DNA of 64,000 bases from Harmothoe impar. Taxonomy: Eukaryota > Annelida > Polychaeta > Phyllodocida > Polynoidae. Shown piece after piece: positions 1-11,924 of the stretch; position 1 is the stretch's first letter; each line of letters starts with the position of its first letter. Made by a program: the position numbers and the translations under genes. The notes beneath the pieces are model-generated. The model did not search any database, had not been told where the DNA came from, and saw only the letters and a program-made list of their open reading frames with translations. The stretch lies in assembly GCA_947462335.1 (NCBI GenBank), contig OX381708.1, positions 868,001-932,000 on the forward strand, read 5' to 3'.

Positions 1-18
1 CGGCGCCTGACACCAGCG

Positions 19-1863
19 ATGAAGCTGGCTCGGGGATTGGAACAGAAGACCAAAGAGTCTATTCTGGATGCAACTCTGGAGGATGAAATCGTCCAACAGA
101 CATCGGCAGCAGCTAGGAATGCGGATACTAGTCGGATGGAGAAGGCCAACCGTCGGGACGCAGTCCTGAGGGAGACCATCAAGGTGACATCTCTCGAAGA
201 GGAGGTGGAAGAAGTCTTGAAGGGATTGGATGAAAATACAATCCCGGACGACGAACTAGAGGTACTGGTGAGGACAGCACTCCGTGCCAATGCCGCCAGT
301 GGGTTTAAATACTTTAAACCTATGTGTGTGACGGACTGCATCAAGGATAAACGTTCCTCACACCACCCGGAAGAGGTGGGTCCTGACGGCCTGTCTGATG
401 ATGAAGAGTGGATCAAGAAGGATCCCCTCGACAAGTCGGTACAGTTGTACCATTTTGAGTTACTGGAGAAGGTCCGGACTGGTAGTACCAAATACCATTC
501 GTATCTCCAGAAAACTAAACTGGCCTGGGCAATGGCGAGATGGAATCCATCTAGCAGGTGCCCCTTTGAAAATTGTCAAAATATTGACGAGACTCTGGAA
601 ACGCCCCGAACTTGGCCTACCAAGGTTAGGTACGCGAGGCACGTCACCCGACACCATGTACGTCATTTCATGCGATATGACTGCCTGAGTGTGGGTCCCA
701 GAGGGAGCAAGAGTTGTCCCGATGGTGGTCTGTTCTATACCAGAGTAGACATCATCCGACACCTTGCTAAGAAGCACGGCTTGTCCCTGGAGACGGCGGC
801 GGAGCGTATACAGCTCACCCATGCGGAGGTCTACTCCCATTTCGGGGTAGTAGGCAAGAACGAGAATCTCGAAGTGGACTTCGGCTACAACGAGAAAGGA
901 AAGGTCCGGGTCTTTTACAAAGTAAACCCGGACGGCAACTATCTCCGGATTCCGGAAGGCGACCTCTTCGAAGAGTTCGAAGAGTACCAGAAACGTACAA
1001 GTACGAAGAAGGTACGGAAAGCTCCGAAGAGACAGAACCAGTCCTCGGAGCCGACCGATGCCAAAAGACCTAAAACGGATGAGAGGCAATCCGTTATGGA
1101 GAAGGCGGATCCGGGCTATCAAGGCCCGGCATTCACTTCCACTAGGACGGACTGGAAGACAGGCCCTCAGGGCAGGCCATCCCGGCCTGCTCCGGAGGAT
1201 CCGAACACCAGCATGGAGGGAACCTTCGCTGAGAACTTCCCAGCTAGTGACCTGGTCCCGGGAGAGGAGTCACAAACCCTCACTCAGACTGGAAAGACAA
1301 AGGCTTCAGTTAAACAGAAACTGAAACCTACCAAGGCACAGGATCTCCCTCCCGAGACTCGGGATGAGGAACGTTTAGTCTTGCGACTAAGGGGTCCTCC
1401 TTCGCTCCCTCGCGCCGACTTCGCCTCGTACGAAGCCGGACAGGAGGCATTTGACAAGTGGCAGGACAACTTTCACCAGTTGCTTGCCGGCCTCAGTCAG
1501 GAGGTGGCGATGTTGTCCCTTAACACGGTGCATCATCTCCATCAGAGGGAAGTCGTGGTCCAAAAGGCAGCGGCAGTGGATGCTGTTCAGGAGGAGCGGG
1601 AGCGGGCTCGGACTGAACAAGTGGCTGCTAAATCCGAAAGGAAGAAGCAGAGGTTGGCAACTAAGAACGCCGAGGAGAAACTGGACCACGAACGTCGCCG
1701 GTTCAGGGATTGCTTCGCGCATGAGATGCACGAGTGGGATGATACCAGGGCTCAAATTGAGACTTGGCTCCAGGAACTGACTCTGGCTGAGGCCGAGTCT
1801 GACTCCGATGAGGAGGAGGCGCCGGCTAAACCCGACGCCACAGGTGACTCGGAGTCCGGATAG
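19..1863 (+). CDS. Gag-like zinc-finger protein of an LTR-type retroelement (possibly 5' partial)
   Basis: A single open frame of 614 codons with a stop at 1861-1863. The frame is open to the window edge, so the ATG at 19 is only the first visible start. An acidic and basic N-terminal region is followed at about residues 180-255 by two Cys/His clusters. The first is CPFENC followed by HVTRHH; the second is two cysteines 11 residues apart followed by HLAKKH. Both suggest C2H2-like zinc binding. Residues 340-470 are basic and disordered, 515-600 are a charged coiled coil (ERERARTEQ and following), and the end is acidic (SDSDEEE). No protease, reverse transcriptase or integrase motif is seen. 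The stop lies 25 bases before a polypurine tract and an LTR-like region, so a structural (Gag-like) role in a retroelement is inferred from position. A host zinc-finger gene is the alternative. Confidence 0.55.
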   Translation: MKLARGLEQKTKESILDATLEDEIVQQTSAAARNADTSRMEKANRRDAVLRETIKVTSLEEEVEEVLKGLDENTIPDDELEVLVRTALRANAASGFKYFKPMCVTDCIKDKRSSHHPEEVGPDGLSDDEEWIKKDPLDKSVQLYHFELLEKVRTGSTKYHSYLQKTKLAWAMARWNPSSRCPFENCQNIDETLETPRTWPTKVRYARHVTRHHVRHFMRYDCLSVGPRGSKSCPDGGLFYTRVDIIRHLAKKHGLSLETAAERIQLTHAEVYSHFGVVGKNENLEVDFGYNEKGKVRVFYKVNPDGNYLRIPEGDLFEEFEEYQKRTSTKKVRKAPKRQNQSSEPTDAKRPKTDERQSVMEKADPGYQGPAFTSTRTDWKTGPQGRPSRPAPEDPNTSMEGTFAENFPASDLVPGEESQTLTQTGKTKASVKQKLKPTKAQDLPPETRDEERLVLRLRGPPSLPRADFASYEAGQEAFDKWQDNFHQLLAGLSQEVAMLSLNTVHHLHQREVVVQKAAAVDAVQEERERARTEQVAAKSERKKQRLATKNAEEKLDHERRRFRDCFAHEMHEWDDTRAQIETWLQELTLAEAESDSDEEEAPAKPDATGDSESG

Positions 1864-1888
1864 GATTATCCTATCGCAGGACCCGACT

Positions 1889-1903
1889 AGGAAGGGGGGG
1901 GGG
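1889..1903 (+). other. Polypurine tract
   Basis: AGGAAG followed by a run of G makes 15 uninterrupted purines just after the Gag-like stop codon. In LTR retroelements such a tract primes plus-strand synthesis and abuts the 3' LTR. The role here is inferred from position. Confidence 0.5.
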
Positions 1904-3185
1904 TATTCGAAGTATACCAACCCCAGTAGCAGAACACCCTTGAACAGGGTGGAGGAGTATCTGGGCAGCGGGACGAGGCAGGCTGGCTACGCAAGGATCC
2001 AGTCTGCCAGAAAACACTGACGGAAGCGGAGGAAGAGATCCGGAGAAAGAAAGCAGAACTCGGGACAGGAGCACGTTACCAACGAGGATCCGATACGTCG
2101 TGTTTTTTTTGTATATATATGACTTTCCATATCAGGACCGAGTGCTCCTTATTATAAGTCCGAAGATCGCCTGGAGGCAGGACTATTTTTTTATGATTAC
2201 CTTTACGCTCCCGAGTATGAGCTATGAACTTTCTTGTTCCGGTGAGTAGGAGCTGAATGAAGTAGGTTCCGAAAGCCGGGCGGAATGCTGCACCATCTAC
2301 AGAGGATCCGGATCTTCAACATGGAACACGTATGATGTCCTTTTTGTTAATATTATAATATGTACTTATCTCTTAAATCCATAAGAAAAGTGATATTGTT
2401 TATCACTTATAGTATTATTCACTACGAGTGTAAATAGCTCGGGGTCCTGGAGGGACGAAATTTTTTCTGTGATATTGTAGTTTTTCAAGTGTTTGTATAC
2501 TATATGTATAGGTTAACTCCATCTATCCTAGGGAATGGGGCGTAATTTTTATTACGGTCTATATATATATATAAATGTGTGTAATTAATACCTTATTGTG
2601 TTCATCAGAATACGTCATATTGTTTTAAGGTATAACTTTAATAGACCCCTAAGGTGGTATTTATAAGATAATGCCAGTCCGAAGTGTTTTCGGACTTTAA
2701 CCTTAATTATTTACCTCCCGGTTATTATCTGGTAGGGGGTAGTGTAGGGGCTAGGGTTATACGGGTTGTTATATGACGAGTTCTGTTGGATGCTGTGTTG
2801 CGAGCTCAGTCCGAACCCTTCAGTCCGACGGCAGGTGGCGACACCTGCCTCGGGCTTGGGGTATGGACAGAGGTCGCTATAGGCTTCCGGTCTGCGGGTG
2901 AGCGCGCAGGCTGGCTGCCTATATATACCCAGCATCTGATGGGACTCGTCGGTTACTCTGAACCACGCTGGTAAGGAGACCCCGTGATCATTACGGCTGA
3001 TTCGCCCACTGACCCGTTCCGAACTCTATAGTGAGTTCGCACGCATAGATATTGCCTGTCTAGGTTCTTGAATAAACCTATTGATTCGCAACCTGTAAAC
3101 ACTTGATCCGAACTGTGTTGGCTTTGTTCTTTAATTGATACTCTACCAATATCATAGAGACACAAAGTATCGTTTATTACACATA
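1904..3185 (+). mobile_element. Probable 3' LTR of the retroelement
   Basis: This region has the order of an LTR. A long AT-rich stretch is followed by a TATA motif (TATATATA at about 2921-2928), then AATAAA at 3071-3076, then a short tail ending near TTACACA. That order matches U3, R and U5. The left edge is either right after the polypurine tract or at a TGT near 2100; a matching 5' LTR would lie outside the window, so the ends are not fixed. No gene is seen inside. Confidence 0.5.
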
Positions 3186-3216
3186 TATTGGAAGTCATAT
3201 ATAATCAAATTCCAGG

Positions 3217-3302
3217 TAGTGGCTGTAGGTGAGCAGGTGGCTGTGGGAAAGCAGGTGGCTGGGGGCGAGCAGGTGGCTGGGGGCGAGCAGGTGGCTGTGG
3301 GC
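3217..3302 (+). repeat. 18-bp minisatellite
   Basis: About five imperfect copies of GAGCAGGTGGCTGGGGGC. The following 260 bases are GC-rich with no supportable gene. Confidence 0.75.
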
Positions 3303-3569
3303 GTCAGCGCCCAGCAGCGCATACCCGCTGTTTTACGTCTCGGCCGAAAAGCGAGTCGATCGGAGCGTCAGCAGCGACACCATCGCCGTTTCCGTTTCAC
3401 CCTGTCGGTCGGCTGCGGGGCGGCGTGTGCTACGCGTCCATGCCTTTGCCGCCCATCCCCTGTCCCCCCCGCCCCTAGTGTACAACCGCTATCTGTATCA
3501 TAACCGCTATCTGTTAACATATAGATATAGAGTGCATGTGACTTGTTGCATAGGTCCTGGCAGTAGAAT

Positions 3570-3965
3570 GTGCCCAGTTTTTGCCCGCTTTAGGGGTAGA
3601 AAGAGAGAAATACGGGCAAATTCGCTCAAAATGTGATTTCTATCTTCTGCTGAAAACGCTTATGCCTTGAAGTCTATGGGTGTCCGAAGCGGGTGGTAGC
3701 TTTATTTTAGTACATTTCTATAATAGCGAAAGAGAGAAATAAATTTGTGAAGATCGCAGTTCAATATTTTAAAAAAAAATTGAGATTTTTAGAAAAGATT
3801 TTAAGGAAAATGCTGTCCCTCGATCTTGCCTATCTCTTTTTTTTTCCCGCATTTCTCTATCTCGAATGATAACCGAAATACAATGATTCTCCTATGTCAC
3901 AAAATTGTCTTAAAATGCAAAATTGGTAGGTGTATATTACTCAGGGTTAATTAAACCCTGAGTCA
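3570..3965 (+). repeat. Dispersed repeat, copy A
   Basis: Shares blocks such as GCCCAGTTTT, GGGTAGA, CTATGGGTG and GCGAAAGAGA, in the same order, with the reverse complement of 11322-11742. Both copies end in an imperfect palindrome built on ACTCAGGGTT. No coding capacity; an ancient interspersed element is the likely origin. Confidence 0.65.
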
Positions 3966-4790
3966 AATATAGAAATGAGTCAGGCTGACTTGACTAAAAA
4001 CTACACCTTGTCTCTAAGGTTGTGGCTATTAGGTGTAGTAGGTCCATGACATATGCTAGTAGGACAAACTCATTGAGTAACTAGACATAATGCATATTTT
4101 CCATAATCTTAGAACACACATATTGCCAGTAATCTTGACCATGTTCATGTCTCCCATGCATTTCAGCTTGGTTTTAATTCTACAGTTGGTAATGGGTCTG
4201 CCCTGAACCCCCTTTTCTTCTATTTCTTGTCATGGTTAAGATTATAGGAAATATACAATTTCAAGATTATGTGAGATATGGAGAGGGTTAAGATTACTGG
4301 GAATATGCATAATTCAAGATTATTGAAAATATGCACAGCATTTAGTCACTTGGTGAGTTTGTGTGATTTTGCATGTTTCCTCCCTCGGTGAGACTGGGGC
4401 TGTATCTTACAAAGCCAAAGACCTTTATTTTATTTTCTATTCAAATATGACAAATTGTATTTTATTGGCCCATAGAGATTTAAACGAATGACCTCACAGG
4501 CCATGTGATATTGAAATACTGTAATCCATTGGGGGCATGGAATAGGGGATTTCTAGTACTGAAGCATAGTGATCATCATATCTAGCATGAAATAAATGAG
4601 TTAATGTGTACACCACAGGTAATACCAATGTGTCATGGCTACACTAAATCCACTGTAGAGGTAATTTCTTAAAGTAACTGAAATACACTTTCAATACTGG
4701 CGGTTGGCCGCACAAAATAAAAACTGTGTATATATAATGGCTGTATACACCGCAGTGGATGGTAGCAATGACGTATGGTATAACTCATTA
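3966..4790. other. No gene seen
   Basis: AT-rich sequence with small internal repeats of ATATGCA and TCAAGATTAT. The open frames are short and lack splice or codon support. Confidence 0.5.
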
Positions 4791-4794
4791 AATA

Positions 4795-5010
4795 GTCTCG
4801 AGTCCTGGGATAACACGCTGCACTATGAGATGAGTTGTGAAGGAGGTGTAAAGCGGTGCAGTAAGATGGATGAGCTGTCCCTTGTGTTATAAAAGCTGTC
4901 CTAGATTATGTCAATGGCCAACCGACAGGAGGAGATTGAAAAAGAGATTGTCTGGATAAGATTTCAGAACAGGTACATATTAAATGCAATTCACTGTCTC
5001 ATTTCAGAGA
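4795..5010 (+). repeat. Direct repeat left of the CTGT satellite
   Basis: Shares GTGCAGTAAGATGGATG, GCTGTCCTA and TATGTCAATRGC, in order and similarly spaced, with 8365-8572 on the other side of the satellite. The pair could be two members of a dispersed family or a duplication spanning the array. Confidence 0.6.
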
Positions 5011-5169
5011 GTATTGATGTCTTCTACAGTAGGGGGTAGTAGGGTGGGGAGGGGGTGTTCAGACTACCTTGAGCAACGTTAACCCTTTAACCACCAGGGC
5101 TGCCTCTGACTGTTACCCGGATAAAACTAATATCAAGCATTTCTGAAGCATTCCAAAAGATGTTTCCAC

Positions 5170-8130
5170 ATAAGTACTGTGTCTCTCTCTACCTGTCTGT
5201 CTGCCTGCCTCACTGCCTGTCTAGCTGCCTGCCTCATTGACTGTCTGTCTGCCTGCCTCTCTAGCTGCCTGCCTCCCTGTCTACCTGAATTACTGACTGT
5301 CTGTCTGCCTCACTATCTGTCTGTCTACCTGCCTTATTAACTGTCTACCTGCTGCACTGGCTGTCTATCTACCTCCCTGTCTATCTACCTCCCTGTCTAT
5401 CTACCTCCCTGTCTATCTACCTCCCTGTATGTCTGTCTACCTGTCCGCCTTACCGACTGTCTGTCTGCCTAACTATCTGGCTGTCTACCTATCTCACTGA
5501 CTGGCTGTCTGATTGCCTGCCGCACTGGCTGTCTATCTACCTCCCTGTCTGTCTGCCTCCTGGTATGTCTGTCTGTCTACCTGCCTTACTGAATATCTGC
5601 CTACTTCCCGGTATGGCTGTCTACACACTGCCTTACTGACTGTCTGTCTGCCTACTTCCCAGTATGGCTGTCTACACACTGCCTCACTGACTGTCTGTCT
5701 GCCTACTTCCCAGTATGGCTGTCTACACACTGCCTTACTGACTGTCTGTCTGCCTACTTCCCAGTACGGCTGTCTACACACTGCCTTACTGACTGTCTGT
5801 CTGCCTACTTCCCGGTATGGCTGTCTACACACTGCCTTACTGACTGTCTGTCTGCCTACTTCCCAGTATGGCTGTCTACACACTGCCTCACTGACTGTCT
5901 GTCTGCCTCACTGTCTGTCTACACACTGCCTCACTGACTGTCTGTCTGCCTACTTCCCAGTATGGCTGTCTACACACTGCCTTACTGACTGTCTGTCTGC
6001 CTCACTGACTGTCTGTCTGCCTACTTCCCAGTATGGCTGTCTACACACTGCCTTACTGTCTGTCTGTCTGCCTCACTGTCTGTCTGTCTACATGTCTACC
6101 TGCCTGTCTGCCTTTCTGCCTCACTGTCTACATGTCTACCTGTCTGTCTGTCTGTCTGCCTCACTGTCTGTCTACACACTGCCTCACTGACTGTCTGTCT
6201 GCCTACTTCCCAGTATGGCTGTCTACACACTGCCTTACTGACTGTCTGTCTGCCTACTTCCCAGTATGGCTGTCTACATACTGCCTTACTGACTGTCTGT
6301 CTGCCTACTTCCCAGTATGTCTGTCTACACACTGCCTCACTGACTGTCTGTCTGCCTACTTCCCAGTATGGCTGTCTACACACTGCCTTACTGACTGTCT
6401 GTCTGCCTACTTCCCAGTATGTCTGTCTACACACTGCCTCACTGACTGTCTGTCTGCCTACTTCCCAGTATGGCTGTCTACACACTGCCTCACTGACTGT
6501 CTGTCTGCCTACTTCCCAGTATGGCTGTCTACACACTGCCTTACTGACTGTCTGTCTGCCTACTTCCCAGTATGGCTGTCTACATACTGCCTCACTGACT
6601 GTCTGTCTGCCTCCCTGTCTGTCTGTCTACACACTGCCTTACTGACTGGCTGTCTGCCTACTTCCCGGTATGTCTGTCTACACACTGCCTCACTGACTGT
6701 CTGTCTGCCTACTTCCCAGTATGGCTGTCTACACACTGCCTTACTGACTGTCTGTCTGCTTACTTCCCGGTATGGCTGTCTACACACTGCCTTACTGACT
6801 GTCTGTCTGCCTACTTCCCAGTATGGCTGTCTACACACTGCCTTACTGACTGTCTGTCTGCCTACTTCCCAGTATGTCTGTCTACACACTGCCTCACTGA
6901 CTGTCTGTCTGCCTACTTCCCAGTATGGCTGTCTACACACTGCCTTACTGACTGTCTGTCTGCCTACTTCCCAGTATGGCTGTCTACATACTGCCTTACT
7001 GACTGTCTGTCTGCCTCACTGTCTGTCTACACACTGCCTTACTGACTGTCTGTCTGCCTACTTCCCAGTATGGCTGTCTACACACTGCCTTACTGACTGT
7101 CTGTCTGCCTCACTGACTGTCTGTCTGCCTACTTCCCAGTATGTCTGTCTACATACTGCCTTACTGACTGTCTGTCTGCCTACTTCCCAGTATGGCTGAC
7201 TACACACTGCCTTACTGACTGTCTGTCTGCCTCACTGTCTGTCTACACACTGCCTTACTGACTGTCTGTCTGCCTACTTCCCAGTATGGCTGTCTACACA
7301 CTGCCTCACTGTCTGTCTGTCTGCCTACTTCCCAGTATGTCTGTCTACATACTGCCTTACTGACTGTCTGTCTGCTTACTTCCCAGTATGGCTGTCTACA
7401 CACTGCCTTACTGACTGTCTGTCTGCCTCACTGTCTGTCTACATGTCTACCTGCCTGTCTGCCTCACTGTCTGTCTGTCTACATGTCTACCTGCCTGTCT
7501 GCATCGCTGGTTGTCTGTCTGTCTACATGTCTACCTGCCTGTCTGCATCGCTGGTTGTCTGTCTGTCTACATGTCTACCTGCCTGTCTGCCTCACTGTCT
7601 GTCTACATGTCTACCTGTCTGTCTGCCTCACTGTCTGTCTGTCTACCTGTCTGTCTGCCTGTCTGCCTCACTGTCTGTCTGTCTACATGTCTGTCTGTCT
7701 GTCTGCCTCACTGTCTGTCTGTCTACATGTCTACCTGCCTGTCTGCATCGCTGGTTGTCTGTCTGTCTACATGTCTACCTGCCTGTCTGCCTCACTGTCT
7801 GTCTACATGTCTACCTGCCTGTCTGCCTCACTGTCTGTCTGTCTACTTACTGTCTTACTGACTGTCTGTCTGCCTCACTACCTACCTGCTTGGCTGTCTG
7901 CCTCACTGTCTGTCTGACTACATGTCTACCTGCCTGTCTGCATCACTGGTTGTCTGTCTGCCTGCCTCCCTGTCAGCTAGCCTCCCTCTCTGTGCCTCTA
8001 CCTGCCTCTCTACCCGCCTGTCTACCTGTCTGCGTTTCTGCCTGTCTACCTACCTCCCTGCCTGTCTTGATACCTGCCCATCTGCCTGCCTGCCTACCTC
8101 TCTGTCTGCTTCCCCGCCTGCCTGGGTATT
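5170..8130. repeat. 3-kb CTGT/CTGC satellite with 51-bp higher-order units
   Basis: The base unit is a degenerate tetramer (CTGT, CTGC, CTAC). From about 5600 to 7420 it is organised in units of 51 bp containing ACTTCCCAGTATGGCTGTCT; from 7420 onward a related unit containing CTACATGTCTACCTGCC takes over. Because 51 is a multiple of three and the tetramers contain few stops, long frames of up to 388 codons open on both strands. Their translations are pure repeat (for example TVCLPTSQYGCLHTAL), so they are not called as genes. Confidence 0.95.
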
Positions 8131-8364
8131 AAGCTGCAACTTAAAGATGGTCAGTTAACTTTGAATAACATATATTTATTTGACAACACGGGGGGTTGGT
8201 AGATTTTTGTGCCAGTGTGTTCATGCGAGGGCCAGCATTTTTCTATCACCCCTCTTTAAACTATAGTAATACACGGGCCTTTTTGCTGAAACAGGTTGAC
8301 ATTTTTCTATGCCTCCCACTTCAAATCCCACAATCAGAACGGCAAAGGAAGAAACTGAGTGAAG

Positions 8365-8572
8365 TAATGGTCTCCAGACTGACACACTGCACAATGAGAT
8401 GGTTTGTAAAGCAGAGGTTAAGAGGTGCAGTAAGATGGATGGGCTGTCTCCTGTCTCACTAAGGCTGTCCTACTTTATGTCAATAGCTGCCTGGCAGGAG
8501 GGGGATTGGATAACAGAATGTCTAGATACGATTTCATTGCAAGTACAGATTAACTGGAAGTATTTTTCTGGT
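8365..8572 (+). repeat. Direct repeat right of the CTGT satellite
   Basis: Partner of 4795-5010 in the same orientation, with many substitutions. Between 8130 and 8365, and from 8572 to 8900, nothing gene-like is seen. Confidence 0.6.
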
Positions 8573-8906
8573 CTTGAATATCTATGATAGCCGGTGTCGG
8601 GGGATCTGTGTGTGATTCAGACATCACTCATGGAGATGGGGAGGGCAAAGATCTTTAAACTAAGTCTATGAGCACAAGGTATCGTGAGGGAAAATATCCA
8701 TGTGCAATTATCAACAATTAAAAGCTACGCTGAGTGTCATCCCTATAGTTATTGACAGTAACTAATTATTAAATGTCCATCATATTCAGTTTATAACCCT
8801 GTGCCTTTTACAACACATTATATAAAGATTGAATGTGTCATTCATATCACAAATGACTCTGGGTCAGGGTGATTCAGTGATTGAATTGATTGATTTAAAG
8901 ATTGAA

Positions 8907-9495
8907 CAGGGATGAAAGTCGACTATGTCAAAAAAACTTGAAGATATAACATACCTCATAACTACATCATAGAGCATATGAATGTTTATGCATCTATAGA
9001 CACATATAGCTAGTGCTGTGCAGCAGGATTTGTCATGTCTATATTCTCCTGGACGTCATCTCCTGCTGAGGAGAAGCATTTGTCATGTCCATGTGATCAT
9101 GGACGTTATCTCCTGCTGAGGAGAATGAGAAATCTGTCCATACACTCTCCATGCATAGCACCTTAGTTTCAGTGGCTAAGCCTCATGTGAAGAGTACGTG
9201 TAAATGCATAGGACTATAGAGGAGAGAGAGGGCTTCAAGGTTTCTCAAGTAAACTTGAAATTGGCTGAGAAAAACTTGACACTGAGATCAGTGTGGTGTA
9301 GCCTGTCTGTGTATGGGTAGGACCACTGAGGATGAACCAGTGATGATTCTGCTGTCTTATCATAGGATTACACAAACAAAATAAGTTTATTTGAGTTTAT
9401 TTTGAGTAATTATCAAATACATCCTAATCCTGATTATATTTTTTTGATTTAAAAAAACTTGATTTCAGGGAAAAACTTGAAGACTTTCATCCCTG
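8907..9495. mobile_element. Non-autonomous hAT-like DNA transposon
   Basis: Exact 14-bp terminal inverted repeats (CAGGGATGAAAGTC and its complement) end the element. GATTGAA flanks it directly at 8900-8906 and 9496-9502. Five AAACTTGA motifs lie near the ends and middle, like subterminal transposase-binding repeats. No transposase frame is present. CAGGG-type ends suggest hAT; the visible flanking duplication is 7 bp where 8 is usual. An internal stretch at about 9026-9125 is a two-copy duplication sharing CTCCTGCTGAGGAGAA. Confidence 0.75.
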
Positions 9496-9502
9496 GATTG
9501 AA

Positions 9503-10010
9503 GCTGTAAGTCATTTCAGGCACAATCAGTGAATGCAGCTCTGGTGAGGAACTGGCCAGGTCTAACCCTTTAAAGCTCACCAGGACAACATTCATTCCTG
9601 CAATACATGCACCATGTGAAACATTGTGTGATTTACATCACAAATGACTCAGGGTCAGGGTCATTGAAATGTATTTTGTGACTGATCAGCACACATATAT
9701 GGTGACTGATGAACATCCACAGTGACTGAGTTGAGTTGTTTTAGTTACAATCATGTCATGGATTCTGAGTTCATAAATGTGTTCCTCATCATAAACTACT
9801 ACCAAATCATGCGTAACACACCTTTACCAGACCCAACTTTGGCCAGCCCAACTTTAGCTAGCATAACTTTGCCGAGCTCACTGGACATAACTTCGCCGTG
9901 CACAACTTCAACCCCCCCTCCCCCAAAAAAATATTTATCAACATATAAAGATACATGTAGTTCAAGATAATTGAACTGGAAGTAGCAAAAATGTCTTACA
10001 AGCATTTGAG
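9503..10010. other. No gene seen
   Basis: Includes a tandem of short units around 9833-9900 (GCCCAACTTTGGCC, GCATAACTTTGCC and similar). Open frames are short. Confidence 0.5.
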
Positions 10011-10014
10011 TTTA

Positions 10015-10650
10015 TAACGAATCTTTATTACACAAGGTGATTTTCTAAAGAGACGATACAATCAAATGGGTACAACGCCCAACATAGATACAGATGCTTA
10101 AATCAACAACGCAAATAACATGATATGCACTCGACCCGTCACATACAGGCAATAGGGAGTAGACATATTACTAGCAATGGATTATAGCACGTTATACTAG
10201 TTAACAGGACTTAATAGTAGTCATGGGTAAGCAGTGTGAAATACAAACATAAAGTGAACCAGAGATATTGATATAGAAGTTCATGACATAGCCTAGGTAC
10301 ACCAGTAATCATCAAATCAGACCCGTTGGGCTGCCATGAAAAGAGCGGTAACTATTGGCTTCGCTTTAGACTTGAACAGTTCTTTGTCCGTTGTTAATCG
10401 ACACGAGGTATCAAGTTTGTTCCACAGGTCTATTCCGCGATATAAGGGACTTTTCCTAAATCCCATTGTTACAGAATTTGGATATTTTACTAGACCAGTG
10501 TTGACAGATCGCGTTATCCTACCACCAGAGGGTGGTTTGATAAAGCTGAGCCCCAGGTCAGTGGCACAGTGTCCTTGGCCATATAAGTATTTATGTAATA
10601 GCATCTCATCTCTCTAAACAAGATTGCTGCCATTGACTTACTATAGGAAA
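10015..10650 (-). mobile_element. 3' end of a non-LTR retrotransposon (5'-truncated)
   Basis: Read on the minus strand, 10604 to 10317 encodes 95 residues with the layout of the C-terminal end of CR1/L2/Jockey-type reverse transcriptase ORFs. The signature is SPLYRGIDLWNKL followed by a charged ELFKSKAK helix. The stop is at 10317-10319. A roughly 290-base 3' UTR leads to AATAAA (complement of 10024-10029). Upstream, homologous-looking sequence continues in another frame (FREMRCYY), so the copy is frameshifted as well as truncated, the usual fate of such insertions. Confidence 0.7.
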
Positions 10651-11321
10651 TGTAAAGCCGATAAAAGTGGCGTTTTCAGTTGCTTTCATATTTTGAGACC
10701 TTATGCTGAGGTAATATTTGCTTCTTTTTATTCTGCATTATATAACAATACATTTTGTTGTTCAATTTAACTATTGCTTCATAAAGGTAGTTATACTACT
10801 TGCTGTGGAATACAAAAACACATTCTATAAGGATAATGTATCTCCTCAGGATAATCAGAAATAAAATATCAATCAATCAATCAATCAATATCATTGTCCA
10901 GTACATTTGTATTCAGAAATTCAGTTTTAAAACGATGTCTCACTATCTTAAAATAGCTGTCTGAAACCGGTCATATAAGTCAATAATTTTCTACAAATTC
11001 ACGAATCTCTGTTATACCAATGTAAATTTATGATTTCCATGGTTAGACCTCAGGCGCTACAAGGCAAAAAAAAAGTTGGTTTCAAGTAACATGGAATAGA
11101 AAATGTAGAGTCCTTTAAGGTCGGATTTTTTTTAAAAACCTTTTTTTTTTAACATGACAGCACCAGCCAGCCTCTCCGAAGACCCTAAAATTGACCGAAA
11201 GAGGGCAAAAATACAGGAATTTCTTCAAAATGCATAATAAAACTTAAGGTCGGCCCTGTTTTCATAGGGTTGGTCGGTGACCTGATACAAACCTCTTTTT
11301 TTTTGGCCCAATGTAAAGTTT
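10651..11321. other. No gene seen
   Basis: AT-rich sequence with a short TCAA microsatellite at about 10868-10890 and two TTAAGGTCGG blocks near 11115 and 11243. Confidence 0.5.
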
Positions 11322-11742
11322 TATTGAATCAGGGTAAATTAACCCTGAGTAATATACACTGCCTCATTTTGCGTTTTAAGACAATTTTGGGACATAGGGA
11401 AAAGCCTATATTTCAGTTGCTATTCAACATAGAGAAAAGGGGAAAAAAGAGATATGTAGGCAAGACACAATATTCCTTCGAAAACTATTCAAAAACTCAT
11501 TTTCTCTTTGTGATATTCGCCTGCGATCTTTAACAATTTTTTTCTCTTTCGCTTCTATGGAAATCGCCTGTAACGGGCACCCATAGGCTCCAAGGCACTA
11601 ACATTTTTTGTCAAAGTTAGAAATCATATTGTGAGCCAAATTTGTACTATTTCTCTCATCATTTACCTCTATCTTACTTGAAATACCATCTAACTTCAAA
11701 GATCTACCGCAAAATCGGGCGAAAACTGGGCATATCCTGTGG
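11322..11742 (-). repeat. Dispersed repeat, copy B (inverted relative to copy A)
   Basis: The reverse complement aligns in order with 3570-3965, including the terminal ACTCAGGGTT palindrome. The two copies are about 7.7 kb apart in opposite orientation. Confidence 0.65.
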
Positions 11743-11773
11743 TAACACATTTTGTCATGGACTGCAATACATA

Positions 11774-11924
11774 GACAAATGCCAACGCCCATTGATACCG
11801 TCTCTGTTGTATTTCACGAATGGCGGCTGGGGCAGTATCCCACGAAGCCGCAGGTTGAGTGGGATGCGCCGCAGCCCCCACTAGTGAAATACATCAGAGC
11901 GGTATCAATGTAGTTGGCATTTGT
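11774..11924. repeat. Foldback (hairpin) element
   Basis: Two imperfect arms of about 65 bases face each other, starting ACAAATGCCAAC and ending GTTGGCATTTGT. Each contains ATTGATACCG or its complement and a TGTATTTCAC block. The whole 151 bases could form one hairpin, as in foldback MITEs. Confidence 0.75.

Noticed and set aside
5513..7199. Frames of 225 and 388 codons, and matching minus-strand frames, in the CTGT satellite
   Set aside because: They are translations of a 51-bp repeat (a multiple of three), with cysteine-rich repeats in several frames and both strands at once; no start context or unique sequence.
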